NCBI GenBank assembly: GCA_016193465.1
Contig: JACPSE010000081.1
Coordinates: 1 to 38,922 of the forward strand
Direction: 5' to 3'
DNA length: 38,922 bases
Source of the DNA: Deltaproteobacteria bacterium
GTDB taxonomy: Bacteria > Desulfobacterota > Binatia > UBA9968
Every line of letters starts with the position of its first letter. The first letter of the stretch is position 1. A program made the position numbers and the translations under genes. This document shows positions 16,652 to 23,376 of this stretch, one piece after another. The notes beneath the pieces were generated by a model, which was given only the letters and a program-made list of their open reading frames with translations, did no database searches and was not told the origin of the DNA.

Positions 16652-17695
16652 TCACCTCAAAACACCCCACGCTTTTGCAATTTCTTGTCTGGTCGTTTCT
16701 GTTGCTAACAATTGCTCCAGAGGTAAATTCTCACCGAAATGAAGCTCTACCCCAATTGCCTTTAGCCCTTTCAAGAACCGCGTCCCTGGGATGGCAAGCC
16801 CGGATCCTATTTTGTCGGTAACTTCAATACCCTCTGGCGAGAGAAGCCATGCTATCAATAGCTTGGCCGCATTCGGGTGAGCGGCACCTTTGTAAGGCGT
16901 TAAAATCTGTGGGTAAATATACATGGGACTGAGAGGGACAAATTCCAACGGCGCTCCCTTTGCCCTAAGATCGTGCACAGTGGAAAAAGTTCCGCAGCCA
17001 AAATAGGCTTCTCCCGTCACTACCCTGTCTGTTGACGCACTACAGCGCGTGTCCCATACGGGGTTCTGTCCACCAAGGGATTTTATGAATTGCCAGAATT
17101 TTTGCTCTCCCCAGAGGATGCGCAGTAAAGTAAATTCCCATGGCCCCCGGCCGTCCAATCCTATCTTGCCCTTCCACTTGGGATCCAGAAGATCTTCATA
17201 GCGTTTTGGTAAGTCAGCTTTCGATACAAGTTTTGTATTATAAACAAAATGCGTCAATTGATGTCTGGCCACAGGGGATCTGGTATCGAAGAGATAAGAA
17301 ACTTTTTCAGGTTTGTCAGTCAACTCTGTCGGGTTAAGCGTTGCTATCAAGCCTCTATCGATAAGACTTTTTATGGCCGGTGGATTGCCAAGGTCAACGT
17401 CTATGGAAATCTTTCCCGCGCGCGCCTCGGCCACAATTCTAGGAAATAACTTTGTCGAGGAGATACCAGTAACGTCAAGTCTGATGCCGGGGAACCTCTT
17501 AGTAAATTTTTCGATACCTTCTTTCCCCCCGACGCTTAATTCACCACCCCCTGAATTGAATGCCACACTTCCTTCCGGCTTTGCTGCCATATAAAGCTTC
17601 TGGAGCATATGCTCCCAGCCCTGGCCTAAGGCATCATTTGATGCTACCATCAGCATGAAAACTACTGGAATTATAGCCATCAACCGGTACTTCAT
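16652..17695 (-). CDS. ABC transporter substrate-binding protein (AfuA/FbpA type)
   Basis: 347 residues, a periplasmic binding protein of the iron/putrescine/2-aminoethylphosphonate group (SBP_bac_6). It has a signal peptide, with Met-Lys-Tyr-Arg followed by a hydrophobic core and a likely cut after ALG near residue 24. Body landmarks are VAFNSGGGELSVGG near 43, YNTKLVSKADLPKRYEDLLDPKWKGKIG near 150-180, and TPYKGAAHPNAAKLLIAWLLSPEGIE near 265-290. Iron-binding members use paired tyrosines; I cannot confirm those here, so the ligand may be an organic acid, phosphonate or sulfonate rather than Fe3+. GGAGG precedes the ATG by about nine bases. Its partner permease is the next gene downstream. 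Confidence 0.9.
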   Translation of the reverse strand: MKYRLMAIIPVVFMLMVASNDALGQGWEHMLQKLYMAAKPEGSVAFNSGGGELSVGGKEGIEKFTKRFPGIRLDVTGISSTKLFPRIVAEARAGKISIDVDLGNPPAIKSLIDRGLIATLNPTELTDKPEKVSYLFDTRSPVARHQLTHFVYNTKLVSKADLPKRYEDLLDPKWKGKIGLDGRGPWEFTLLRILWGEQKFWQFIKSLGGQNPVWDTRCSASTDRVVTGEAYFGCGTFSTVHDLRAKGAPLEFVPLSPMYIYPQILTPYKGAAHPNAAKLLIAWLLSPEGIEVTDKIGSGLAIPGTRFLKGLKAIGVELHFGENLPLEQLLATETTRQEIAKAWGVLR

Positions 17696-17758
17696 TACCT
17701 GTCCTCCGTAAGATGATATAATACAACTTTAGCCCGCATCTGAAGAAAGCGCCTCAGC

Positions 17759-18706
17759 CTACTTGCTGAGGACGCTTACATCAATCGGGTAGTCTTCCTT
17801 CCACCAATCTTGGGCCGCCTTTCCCCGCCCTCTAGCTAAAGATTTAACCCAAAGCCTGCTGGTGGACCTACTCGGACCACCGACGAACATGACCCCCCGA
17901 CGAATAGCCTCAACATAGCGAACCTCGGCAATGGAACCTCCACCTCCCATGTTGACCTCAGGGCCAAAATTTCTGACAGCCCAGAACCGGTGGCACTGCC
18001 GGGCGTCAAAAGACAGCATGCCGGTGATCTCAATGACGATATGCTCTAAACCCACCGCCTCAACAACGCGACGGATCTGCTCTGTCCCTTCTTCCCTCTC
18101 GCCGTATTCACCAATAATCTCGTGCAAAACCTTGCTCTCTAGGTAGACAAGCTCGCAACCATCAGACAAAAGCCTCTTCATCTCAGCAACCACCGCGTCA
18201 ATATTTAGCAATCCTCTCCCCGCTCTCGCCGGATCTCCCTCCGGCCATTTCTGTCCCACTTCCCCTTCGATCTTTAAACCTAGCTCTCGCGCCATAGCCG
18301 TGTAGCGCACCTCGTCCTCGTAAAGCTTCTTATCGTCCGGGCCGTCCGCTAACTTTATGTGGCGGGTATCGATCTGGACGTGAGTCACCCCCATATCCCT
18401 CAGCGTGCGCAGAAGCGCCTCCGCTTTCCCCTGATAATAGGCGATGGCAAATATGGGGTCGGTTACCACCACATTCACCTGAAAATCACGGAACAGTTTA
18501 ATCCTCTTCTCTACGAGGCGCCAAGGCATGACAACGCTGAAGGGCATAATATGTACACAGTCCACATACTCCCCAAGTGCCTCCAACATTTCCCGCATCC
18601 AGCTAATAGGTTCTCCATCGTCCCCGATGGCCGTGATACCCCGGCTCCTGGGCTTTTTACTGCGGGGAGCCAATTCCAAATCGAGAAAGAGCTTTTCCTT
18701 TTCCAT
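17759..18706 (-). CDS. ComA/phosphosulfolactate-synthase-like TIM-barrel protein
   Basis: 315 residues resembling (2R)-phospho-3-sulfolactate synthase (ComA), which adds sulfite to phosphoenolpyruvate. Matching landmarks are YVDCVHIMPFS near 48, FQVNVVVTDPIFAIAYYQGK near 75-95, GVTHVQIDTRHIKL near 107, IEGEVGQKWPEGDP near 148, CELVYLESK near 185 and FGPEVNMGGGG near 250. The chain is longer than typical ComA. Several strand ends (MPFS where ComA has a Gly-Trp-Gly-Thr-Ser type motif) differ, so a different reaction is likely. The start at 18704-18706 is set by GGGAGGG just upstream. It is the first gene of the minus-strand cluster, directly before the ABC binding protein, and a promoter lies upstream. 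Confidence 0.75.
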   Translation of the reverse strand: MEKEKLFLDLELAPRSKKPRSRGITAIGDDGEPISWMREMLEALGEYVDCVHIMPFSVVMPWRLVEKRIKLFRDFQVNVVVTDPIFAIAYYQGKAEALLRTLRDMGVTHVQIDTRHIKLADGPDDKKLYEDEVRYTAMARELGLKIEGEVGQKWPEGDPARAGRGLLNIDAVVAEMKRLLSDGCELVYLESKVLHEIIGEYGEREEGTEQIRRVVEAVGLEHIVIEITGMLSFDARQCHRFWAVRNFGPEVNMGGGGSIAEVRYVEAIRRGVMFVGGPSRSTSRLWVKSLARGRGKAAQDWWKEDYPIDVSVLSK

Positions 18707-18743
18707 CTCAATCCCTCCCATGCCATTTTCTAGTAAGCTGCTT

Positions 18744-18773
18744 ATATAAGACCTAGGGACGAGTTGAAGTCAA
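18744..18773 (-). promoter_or_regulatory. Sigma-70-like promoter for the minus-strand cluster
   Basis: On the minus strand TTGACT (18768-18773) and TTATAT (18744-18749) are separated by 18 bases, about 40 bases before the ComA-like start codon. The rest of the 175-base divergent gap towards the amidase gene shows no other clear site. Confidence 0.5.
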
Positions 18774-18881
18774 CAGATAGTAGCTGGGCCCGAAGATGAA
18801 GATAAGGATGGACATCTACCCCCCAATTGGGCTAAGAGGCTTTCAAGTGTCCTGAATTGGTCGTGATAGGAGAGCTGTGAG

Positions 18882-20216
18882 GTGACCAAGCAAACGCCGT
18901 TGTTCTCCGCCCCACTTTTCGAATTTGTCGATTCCTTACGGAAAGGTCTGATCGATCTTTCTTCGTATGTCGAGGACGTTTGTCATCGAGTGGAGACTCT
19001 CGATACCGAGATTCACGCATTCTTGCCAGAGCCGGATCGAAGCGCTCGCTTGAAAAAGGAGGTCGCAGCTCTAAAGGAACGCTTCCCTCGACCAGCGACT
19101 CGCCCACCGCTTTATGGTCTCCTTATCGGCGTCAAAGATATTTTTCGAGTTGACGGTTTTCTTACCAGAGCTGGGTCGCAGCTCCCACAGAGCCTTTTTG
19201 ATGGTCCAGAGGCGACCTGCGTCTCAGCTTTGCGCTCGTTGGGCGCTCTCGTCCTTGGTAAAACCGCGACTACCGAGTTCGCCTATCGCGAACCTGGACC
19301 CACCCGCAATCCCCGCAAACTGGATCATACTCCCGGCGGCTCCAGCAGCGGCTCCGCGGCGGCCGTCGCCGCAGGCTTGTGCCCATTGGCGCTGGGGACA
19401 CAGACCATCGGCTCAGTGATTCGTCCAGCCGCCTATTGTGGGGTCGTAGGTTTTGTCCCAAGCCGCGGGCGCATCTCTACGGAGGGTGTGATCCCTTTCT
19501 CTAAAACGGTCGACGTGGTTGGTCTCTTCGCGCAGGACGTAGCCGGAACGCGATTGGTGGCGTCGCTTCTTTGCAAGAATTGGCGGTCCAAACTGAGTGA
19601 TGCACAGTTCACTAAACCCCCGGTGCTTGGCATCCCTGAAGGGGCCTATCTCGAACAGGCATCCCGAGAAGCGTTAGATGCTTTTGAGCGGCAACTGGAA
19701 GTTCTGGGGGGTGCAGGGTTCTCCTTGCGACGCGTCCGTGTCCTGGACGATGTCAGAAAAATCACCGCTCGTCACGAAAAAATGATTGCGATGGAAATGG
19801 CCCGGACTCATGAAGTATGGTTTAGACAGTACAAATCCCTGTACCGGCCTCAAACCGCCGCGATCATCAGGAGCGGACAGAAGGTCAAGGTCGGTGAGCT
19901 TGCGGCAGCCCGCGCATCCTGTAAACAACTGCGCGTCCATCTAGAACAGCTCATGGCGGAGCAAGGCCTTGATCTCTGGATTAGTCCCGCTGCCACGGGT
20001 CCAGCGCCGGAGGGACTGGACTCGACGGGAAGTCCAGGCATGAACTTGCCCTGGACTCATGCTGGGCTCCCCGCCGTCTGCTTCCCTGCTGGGCGATCCT
20101 CTAATGGCCTGCCTCTTGGCGTCCAACTCGTGGGGCGGTTCTTGAGAGATGACTACGTGCTGACGGTGGCGGAAAGATTGGCCGAAGAATTCAAATCCAG
20201 GCACGGTATGGATTAG
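18882..20216 (+). CDS. Amidase-signature-family hydrolase
   Basis: 444 residues of the amidase signature family. The Ser-cisSer-Lys triad is readable: Lys85 in LLIGVKDIF, the serine cluster GGSSSGSAA near 152-160, and the nucleophile Ser178 in GTQTIGSVIRPAAYCG. Such enzymes hydrolyse amides (aryl or alkyl amides, malonamate, glutamyl-tRNA). The C-terminal half has the usual LPAVCFPAGRSSNGLPLGVQLVG motif. The GTG start at 18882 has AGGAG about ten bases upstream. It is transcribed away from the minus-strand cluster, shares its 5' region and could supply the acid substrate from an amide; that link is inferred from position only. The gene does not look like GatA because no GatB or GatC is present. 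Confidence 0.9.
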   Translation: MTKQTPLFSAPLFEFVDSLRKGLIDLSSYVEDVCHRVETLDTEIHAFLPEPDRSARLKKEVAALKERFPRPATRPPLYGLLIGVKDIFRVDGFLTRAGSQLPQSLFDGPEATCVSALRSLGALVLGKTATTEFAYREPGPTRNPRKLDHTPGGSSSGSAAAVAAGLCPLALGTQTIGSVIRPAAYCGVVGFVPSRGRISTEGVIPFSKTVDVVGLFAQDVAGTRLVASLLCKNWRSKLSDAQFTKPPVLGIPEGAYLEQASREALDAFERQLEVLGGAGFSLRRVRVLDDVRKITARHEKMIAMEMARTHEVWFRQYKSLYRPQTAAIIRSGQKVKVGELAAARASCKQLRVHLEQLMAEQGLDLWISPAATGPAPEGLDSTGSPGMNLPWTHAGLPAVCFPAGRSSNGLPLGVQLVGRFLRDDYVLTVAERLAEEFKSRHGMD

Positions 20217-20271
20217 CTTGCGGACAGCATATGCGGCTACGCCTTAGCAACGGACCCCCGCCCTTCAACTC

Positions 20272-20340
20272 TTGACTGATAGGTGACTTCTCTTTGCCTT
20301 CGGCGGAGAGTGCCTGATAGGGAACTATTATGTCGGATGA
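20272..20340 (+). repeat. Dispersed repeat R, left half (copy A)
   Basis: Starts TTGACTGAT, contains GGCGGAGAGT and ends near CTATTATGTC. It matches 26280-26348 base for base in length with no gaps. Its last part (20313-20334) also matches the beginning of copy C at 20874-20895. It lies in the 130-base gap after the amidase gene and immediately next to the end of the small membrane-protein gene. Confidence 0.7.
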
Positions 20341-20346
20341 AGCTGA

Positions 20347-20751
20347 TCAGAGGAGGCTCATGCTCCAGAGAATAAGCGCAGCTGCGATAACGGCAATGAG
20401 GCTGTCGATCATCAGCCAGAATTGCATGTAGTAAAGCTTGAGCAGGTCGGTGAGGGCGTCCATGAGATTTGCGATATCGCTTCCGGCGGTTTTGACGATC
20501 AGCGAGAATGACTTAGCCGCGTCTAACGTCCAGATCCCGGTCAAGAGAAAAATGACTGCGAACAAGAGGAAGATAAGGGCGTTTACGTTAAGAGTGGACA
20601 CCGCAGCGCTTTGCACCAGCCCCACGATGCTGGCCAACGCCGTTGCGCCGCCGATGATTATGAGAAAAAGTCCTACCCACTTCATCCGGCTCGCCAGTGT
20701 CCCGATGGACTGGTTCTCCGCTTCACTAAACTCGTATTTGGCTGTTTCCAT
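20347..20751 (-). CDS. Small integral membrane protein of unknown function
   Basis: 134 residues. A charged N-terminus (METAKYEFSEAENQ, then SRMK) is followed by three predicted transmembrane helices near 25-45, 57-77 and 110-131. A short amphipathic stretch, FSLIVKTAGSDIANLMDALTDL, lies between the second and third. I do not recognise a named family; similar small proteins with a YEF(S/T)-x-E-x-N start appear in environmental genomes. AAGGAAAAC precedes the ATG. The gene is flanked by half-copies of a dispersed repeat (20272-20340 and 20873-20957). A fragment of its 5' end sits at 9865-9987, so it seems to belong to something that moves or is often rearranged. Confidence 0.75.
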   Translation of the reverse strand: METAKYEFSEAENQSIGTLASRMKWVGLFLIIIGGATALASIVGLVQSAAVSTLNVNALIFLLFAVIFLLTGIWTLDAAKSFSLIVKTAGSDIANLMDALTDLLKLYYMQFWLMIDSLIAVIAAALILWSMSLL

Positions 20752-20773
20752 ATTTTTGTTTTCCTTTCGCTAG

Positions 20774-20784
20774 GTTGTCACAAC
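20774..20784. promoter_or_regulatory. Short palindrome upstream of the small membrane-protein gene
   Basis: GTTGTCACAAC is a perfect 11-base palindrome directly upstream of the ribosome site of the gene ending at 20347. It could be a repressor site. It is absent from the 5' fragment at 9.9 kb. Confidence 0.25.
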
Positions 20785-20872
20785 GATCTACTCACCCCTC
20801 TAGTCCTGTGAGATCGCTAAGGTCTTCCTTCAAATGCGATTTAAGCCTATTTCCTATCTCGTGCAAGACAAT

Positions 20873-20957
20873 ACCTGACGGTGAATTGTCATGTCAACGT
20901 GAAATTTTGACTTTAACACGATGGACATTTACCCTGCCACGGGGTAATGAGGTTCTT
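20873..20957 (+). repeat. Dispersed repeat R, right half (copy C)
   Basis: Begins CCTGACGGTGAATT, contains ATGTCAACGTGAAATTTTG and ends GGGTAATGAGGTT. It matches the right part of the full copy at 26321-26404. Its right edge provides the GAGG upstream of the next gene's ATG. The remaining bases from 20785 to 20872 show nothing recognisable. Confidence 0.7.
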
Positions 20958-20959
20958 GA

Positions 20960-21685
20960 ATGCGCACCGAACAGGGAGGGTTGAGATTGCACACGATTGA
21001 TCGACCCAAAACGCTCTTATCCTGGAGTAGCGGCAAAGACAGCGCGTGGTCTCTGCACGTTTTAAAAACGCGGCAGGAGGTAGAACTGGTGGGGCTGCTG
21101 ACGACCGTCAATGAGGTCCACTCGCGCGTTGCCATGCATGCGGTCAGAGTCGAGCTTCTGAAGGCCCAGGCGAAGGCTGTCGGGCTCCCCCTCTGGAAGA
21201 TTCCCATCCCTAGTCCTTGCAGCAACGGAGAATACGAAGCCGCGATGCTCGCTGCCATCGAAAGAGCGAAGTCTCAGGGAATAAGTACATTCGCCTTCGG
21301 CGACCTGTTTTTGGAGGACATTCGTCGTTACCGCGAGGAGCGCCTTGGAGAAACGGGAGTTTCGCCGATTTTTCCAATTTGGGCCATGCCTACAAGAGAG
21401 CTGGCGTATGAAATGGTTAAATCGGGTCTGCGCGCCCGTGTGACCTGCGTCGATCCCAAACAATTGTCCGAGTCTTTTGTCGGGCGAGAGTTCGACGAGC
21501 AGTTCCTCGCTGATCTGCCTCCCAACGTCGATCCTTGTGGCGAAAGAGGCGAGTTTCACACCTTCGCCTATGACGGGCCTATGTTTCAACACCCCGTTCC
21601 GGTCCGGTTGGGCGAAATCGTCAAACGCGACGGCTTCGTCTTCGTGGATCTGCTGCTCTCTAAAAGCTCCAAGGCTGGCTTGTAA
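20960..21685 (+). CDS. Dph6-type ATP pyrophosphatase (diphthine-ammonia-ligase-like)
   Basis: 241 residues of the PP-loop adenine-nucleotide alpha-hydrolase family. The PP-loop LLSWSSGKDSAWSL is near residue 20, AFGDLFLEDIRRYRE near 113-127 and the C-terminal signature DPCGERGEFHTFAYDGP near 190-206. In eukaryotes and archaea Dph6 makes diphthamide on EF2. Bacteria lack that target, so bacterial members presumably adenylate another acid or amide substrate. The ATG at 20960 sits on the edge of the dispersed repeat. A TTG at 20987 with GGGAGG seven bases upstream would give 232 residues that still include the PP-loop and may be the true start. It stands alone as an operon and converges on the VapC gene. 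Confidence 0.85.
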   Translation: MRTEQGGLRLHTIDRPKTLLSWSSGKDSAWSLHVLKTRQEVELVGLLTTVNEVHSRVAMHAVRVELLKAQAKAVGLPLWKIPIPSPCSNGEYEAAMLAAIERAKSQGISTFAFGDLFLEDIRRYREERLGETGVSPIFPIWAMPTRELAYEMVKSGLRARVTCVDPKQLSESFVGREFDEQFLADLPPNVDPCGERGEFHTFAYDGPMFQHPVPVRLGEIVKRDGFVFVDLLLSKSSKAGL

Positions 21686-21785
21686 TGGAATGGAGAAAGC
21701 GCTCCGCGATCACGACCCACGGTCTCGGCTTGTTAAGCCTTTTTGTTTGTGGTACGGGGCGCAAGGACTCGGTCCTGTCCCTAGA

Positions 21786-22202
21786 TCACGTTACGAGCAG
21801 CACCGGGATGCGCACTTCTCGGGCAAGCAGTTCAAAATCTGCGAGATCCGCCGTGATCACGGTAGCGCCGTGGCGGCGGGCCGTCAGCGCGATGAGGGTA
21901 TCGTTTTGAAAATCTCGTCGCTTGTTTCTGTCCCACCCCCCTCCGTCTCCAATCTTTTGGACCAACCTGCCTGCCTCCCACCAATCTAAGGCCGTGGGCT
22001 CCCAACAAATCCGAGCTAGGCGGAACAGTTGCAGCACGAGCTGTTGGGCGTCGCGGGTTCGAGCGCCCCGCCGGAGCTCCGAAAGAACCACTGCTGAGTG
22101 GCGGACAATATAGGCTTTCCGAATCGCGTCCAGGCCATCTTGGTAGAGCCCTCTCTCCCAATGGCCGATATAGACGTTGGTGTCCAGGATGGCTAAATGC
22201 AT
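21786..22202 (-). CDS. vapC: PIN-domain toxin (VapC)
   Basis: 138 residues. The acidic PIN residues are visible in order: Asp7 in AILDTNVYIG, Glu42 in LSELRRGA, Asp101 in QNDTLIALTA and Asp119 in VITADLADF. VapC toxins are Mg-dependent endoribonucleases that cut tRNA or rRNA sites. It lies 33 bases after the small antitoxin-like gene on the same strand, the standard VapB-VapC order. The full set of catalytic acids suggests an active enzyme. The 100 bases to the convergent Dph6-type gene hold only a short hairpin (AGGAC/GTCCT near 21770). Confidence 0.88.
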   Translation of the reverse strand: MHLAILDTNVYIGHWERGLYQDGLDAIRKAYIVRHSAVVLSELRRGARTRDAQQLVLQLFRLARICWEPTALDWWEAGRLVQKIGDGGGWDRNKRRDFQNDTLIALTARRHGATVITADLADFELLAREVRIPVLLVT

Positions 22203-22235
22203 GCTCGCGTCAGGTTAATCCGCCTGACCTGTATC

Positions 22236-22439
22236 CTAGGGTCTCTCGAGGCTGCCGGGCTGAAGGGTGCGTCGGCTCTTCTTCATGAACTCCCAGAACT
22301 CTTCCATCTCTGCGATCCATTCGACGGAGAGCCGGATGACCTCGGCGTTGGTCTTTACTCGCAAGGCTTTTTTGGCTCGATGGAGTGTGGTTTCATCCAC
22401 AAAAAAAGATTTTCGCTTCAGTTTGTTTGCCGCACGCAT
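22236..22439 (-). CDS. vapB: VapB-like antitoxin
   Basis: 67 residues. A basic N-terminus MRAANKLKRKSFFVDETTL is followed by two short helices (HRAKKALRV and TNAEVIRLSVEWIAEM), as in ribbon-helix-helix antitoxins. The C-terminal tail SRRTLQPGS is charged and probably wraps the VapC toxin. It precedes the vapC gene by 33 bases. A consensus-like promoter with an overlapping inverted repeat lies directly upstream, which fits autorepression by the VapBC complex. The start has GAGGAGG upstream. Confidence 0.8.
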   Translation of the reverse strand: MRAANKLKRKSFFVDETTLHRAKKALRVKTNAEVIRLSVEWIAEMEEFWEFMKKSRRTLQPGSLERP

Positions 22440-22458
22440 AAAGCCTCCTCGCCCCCAA

Positions 22459-22505
22459 TGTTACTAATATGCATACATAATATTGATAACAGGCATACTT
22501 GTCAA
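22459..22505 (-). promoter_or_regulatory. vapBC promoter and overlapping operator
   Basis: On the minus strand TTGACA (22500-22505) and TATTAT (22477-22482) are exactly 17 bases apart, close to the sigma-70 consensus. A 12-base inverted repeat (22459-22470 and 22480-22491, 10 of 12 matching) covers the -10 box. A GCATAC direct repeat also lies here (22471-22476 and 22493-22498). Autoregulation is the likely function. Confidence 0.7.
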
Positions 22506-22533
22506 CGGTGCGCTGAGCGGTCATCCTTAGCTT

Positions 22534-23364
22534 TCATGGCTGCGTGCCGGGCGGGACGACGCGGAGCGCGGCTACTTTTCCCGCCATAGGTCCCCTAATG
22601 GGCAACGTAAACCGGATACCCTGCCGGTCGAAATAGAGACTCTTGGCGACGCCGTCGGAAACCGTCCTCGCGGGCTTTCCCATCGCCGCAAGCACTTCCT
22701 CCTCCGTTGAGCCGAGGCGGAGACCCTCACGCGTGGCAAGCTCCACCCAGGCATGGGGATTCGCCACAGGGCCTCCCTCGACGGATATCCAGAGCACCGC
22801 GCCCGTGGTGTCGTCCGCGATCAGCCACAGGCCGGTCGGATCCCACGCATAAGCCGTCGTGCCCAGCTGAAACCCCTGGCCATGTGGAACTCCGCTTCCC
22901 AATACACTAACGACTTCTTCCAGCTTATCTCCCAGTCTCAGTTGACCAACGCGCTCCCCAGGTACGATTCGCTTATCCCCCAAGAGCTTTGCTCGCTGTG
23001 ACTTTTGAAAAACCGACCTTTGGAAGTGCGCCAGGTTGGCGAGGTGGTATTCTTCCGTAAGCTCCTCCACTTCCTTTGCCTCGTCTTCCTTCTCTCGACT
23101 CTTGAGCAGCACGGCATATTCCTTCAGGGTGGCAACGGGGTCAAAACCAAGAGGTGTGGGGTAGGGGTTCTGGAAGGCTTGGCGGAGCTTCTCCGCCCGC
23201 GTCTCCATCTCCGCCGCCTCGCTGTGACGGTTAAGCTCCCGCAGCAACGCAGCATAGTCCTGGAGACTGGCTGCTGTAGCGCTCCCGACATCGGAACGGA
23301 TGATGGCGCAGGAGACCAAGAGCAGCGCTCCCGCCAGCAGCCAGAGCGCCGTACGTCGAACCAT
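22534..23364 (-). CDS. Predicted lipoprotein with two BamE-like repeats
   Basis: 276 residues. The signal peptide ends in a lipobox LLLVSC, so Cys19 is probably lipidated. Residues about 35-110 look helical and TPR-like (LQDYAALLRELNRHSEAAEMETRAEKL, then LKEYAVLLKSREKEDEAKEVEEL). The C-terminal part has two similar motifs, VGQLRLGDKLEEVVSVLG near 140 and GLRLGSTEEEVLAAMGKP near 210, like the SmpA/BamE beta-fold. It is the last gene of a three-gene operon, 12 bases after the propeller gene, with AGAGGA before its ATG. An outer-membrane or periplasmic role is inferred. I do not recognise the full-length family. Confidence 0.75.
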   Translation of the reverse strand: MVRRTALWLLAGALLLVSCAIIRSDVGSATAASLQDYAALLRELNRHSEAAEMETRAEKLRQAFQNPYPTPLGFDPVATLKEYAVLLKSREKEDEAKEVEELTEEYHLANLAHFQRSVFQKSQRAKLLGDKRIVPGERVGQLRLGDKLEEVVSVLGSGVPHGQGFQLGTTAYAWDPTGLWLIADDTTGAVLWISVEGGPVANPHAWVELATREGLRLGSTEEEVLAAMGKPARTVSDGVAKSLYFDRQGIRFTLPIRGPMAGKVAALRVVPPGTQP

Positions 23365-23376
23365 TTTGCGGTCCTC

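Noticed and set aside
20335-20872. Insertion sequence with transposase
   Set aside because: The insert holds only a 134-residue membrane protein gene and no transposase or terminal inverted repeats, so it was described as a possible insertion and not called an IS.
21685-21909. Small plus-strand frame after the Dph6-type gene
   Set aside because: Mostly antisense to vapC, with no ribosome site and no family resemblance.
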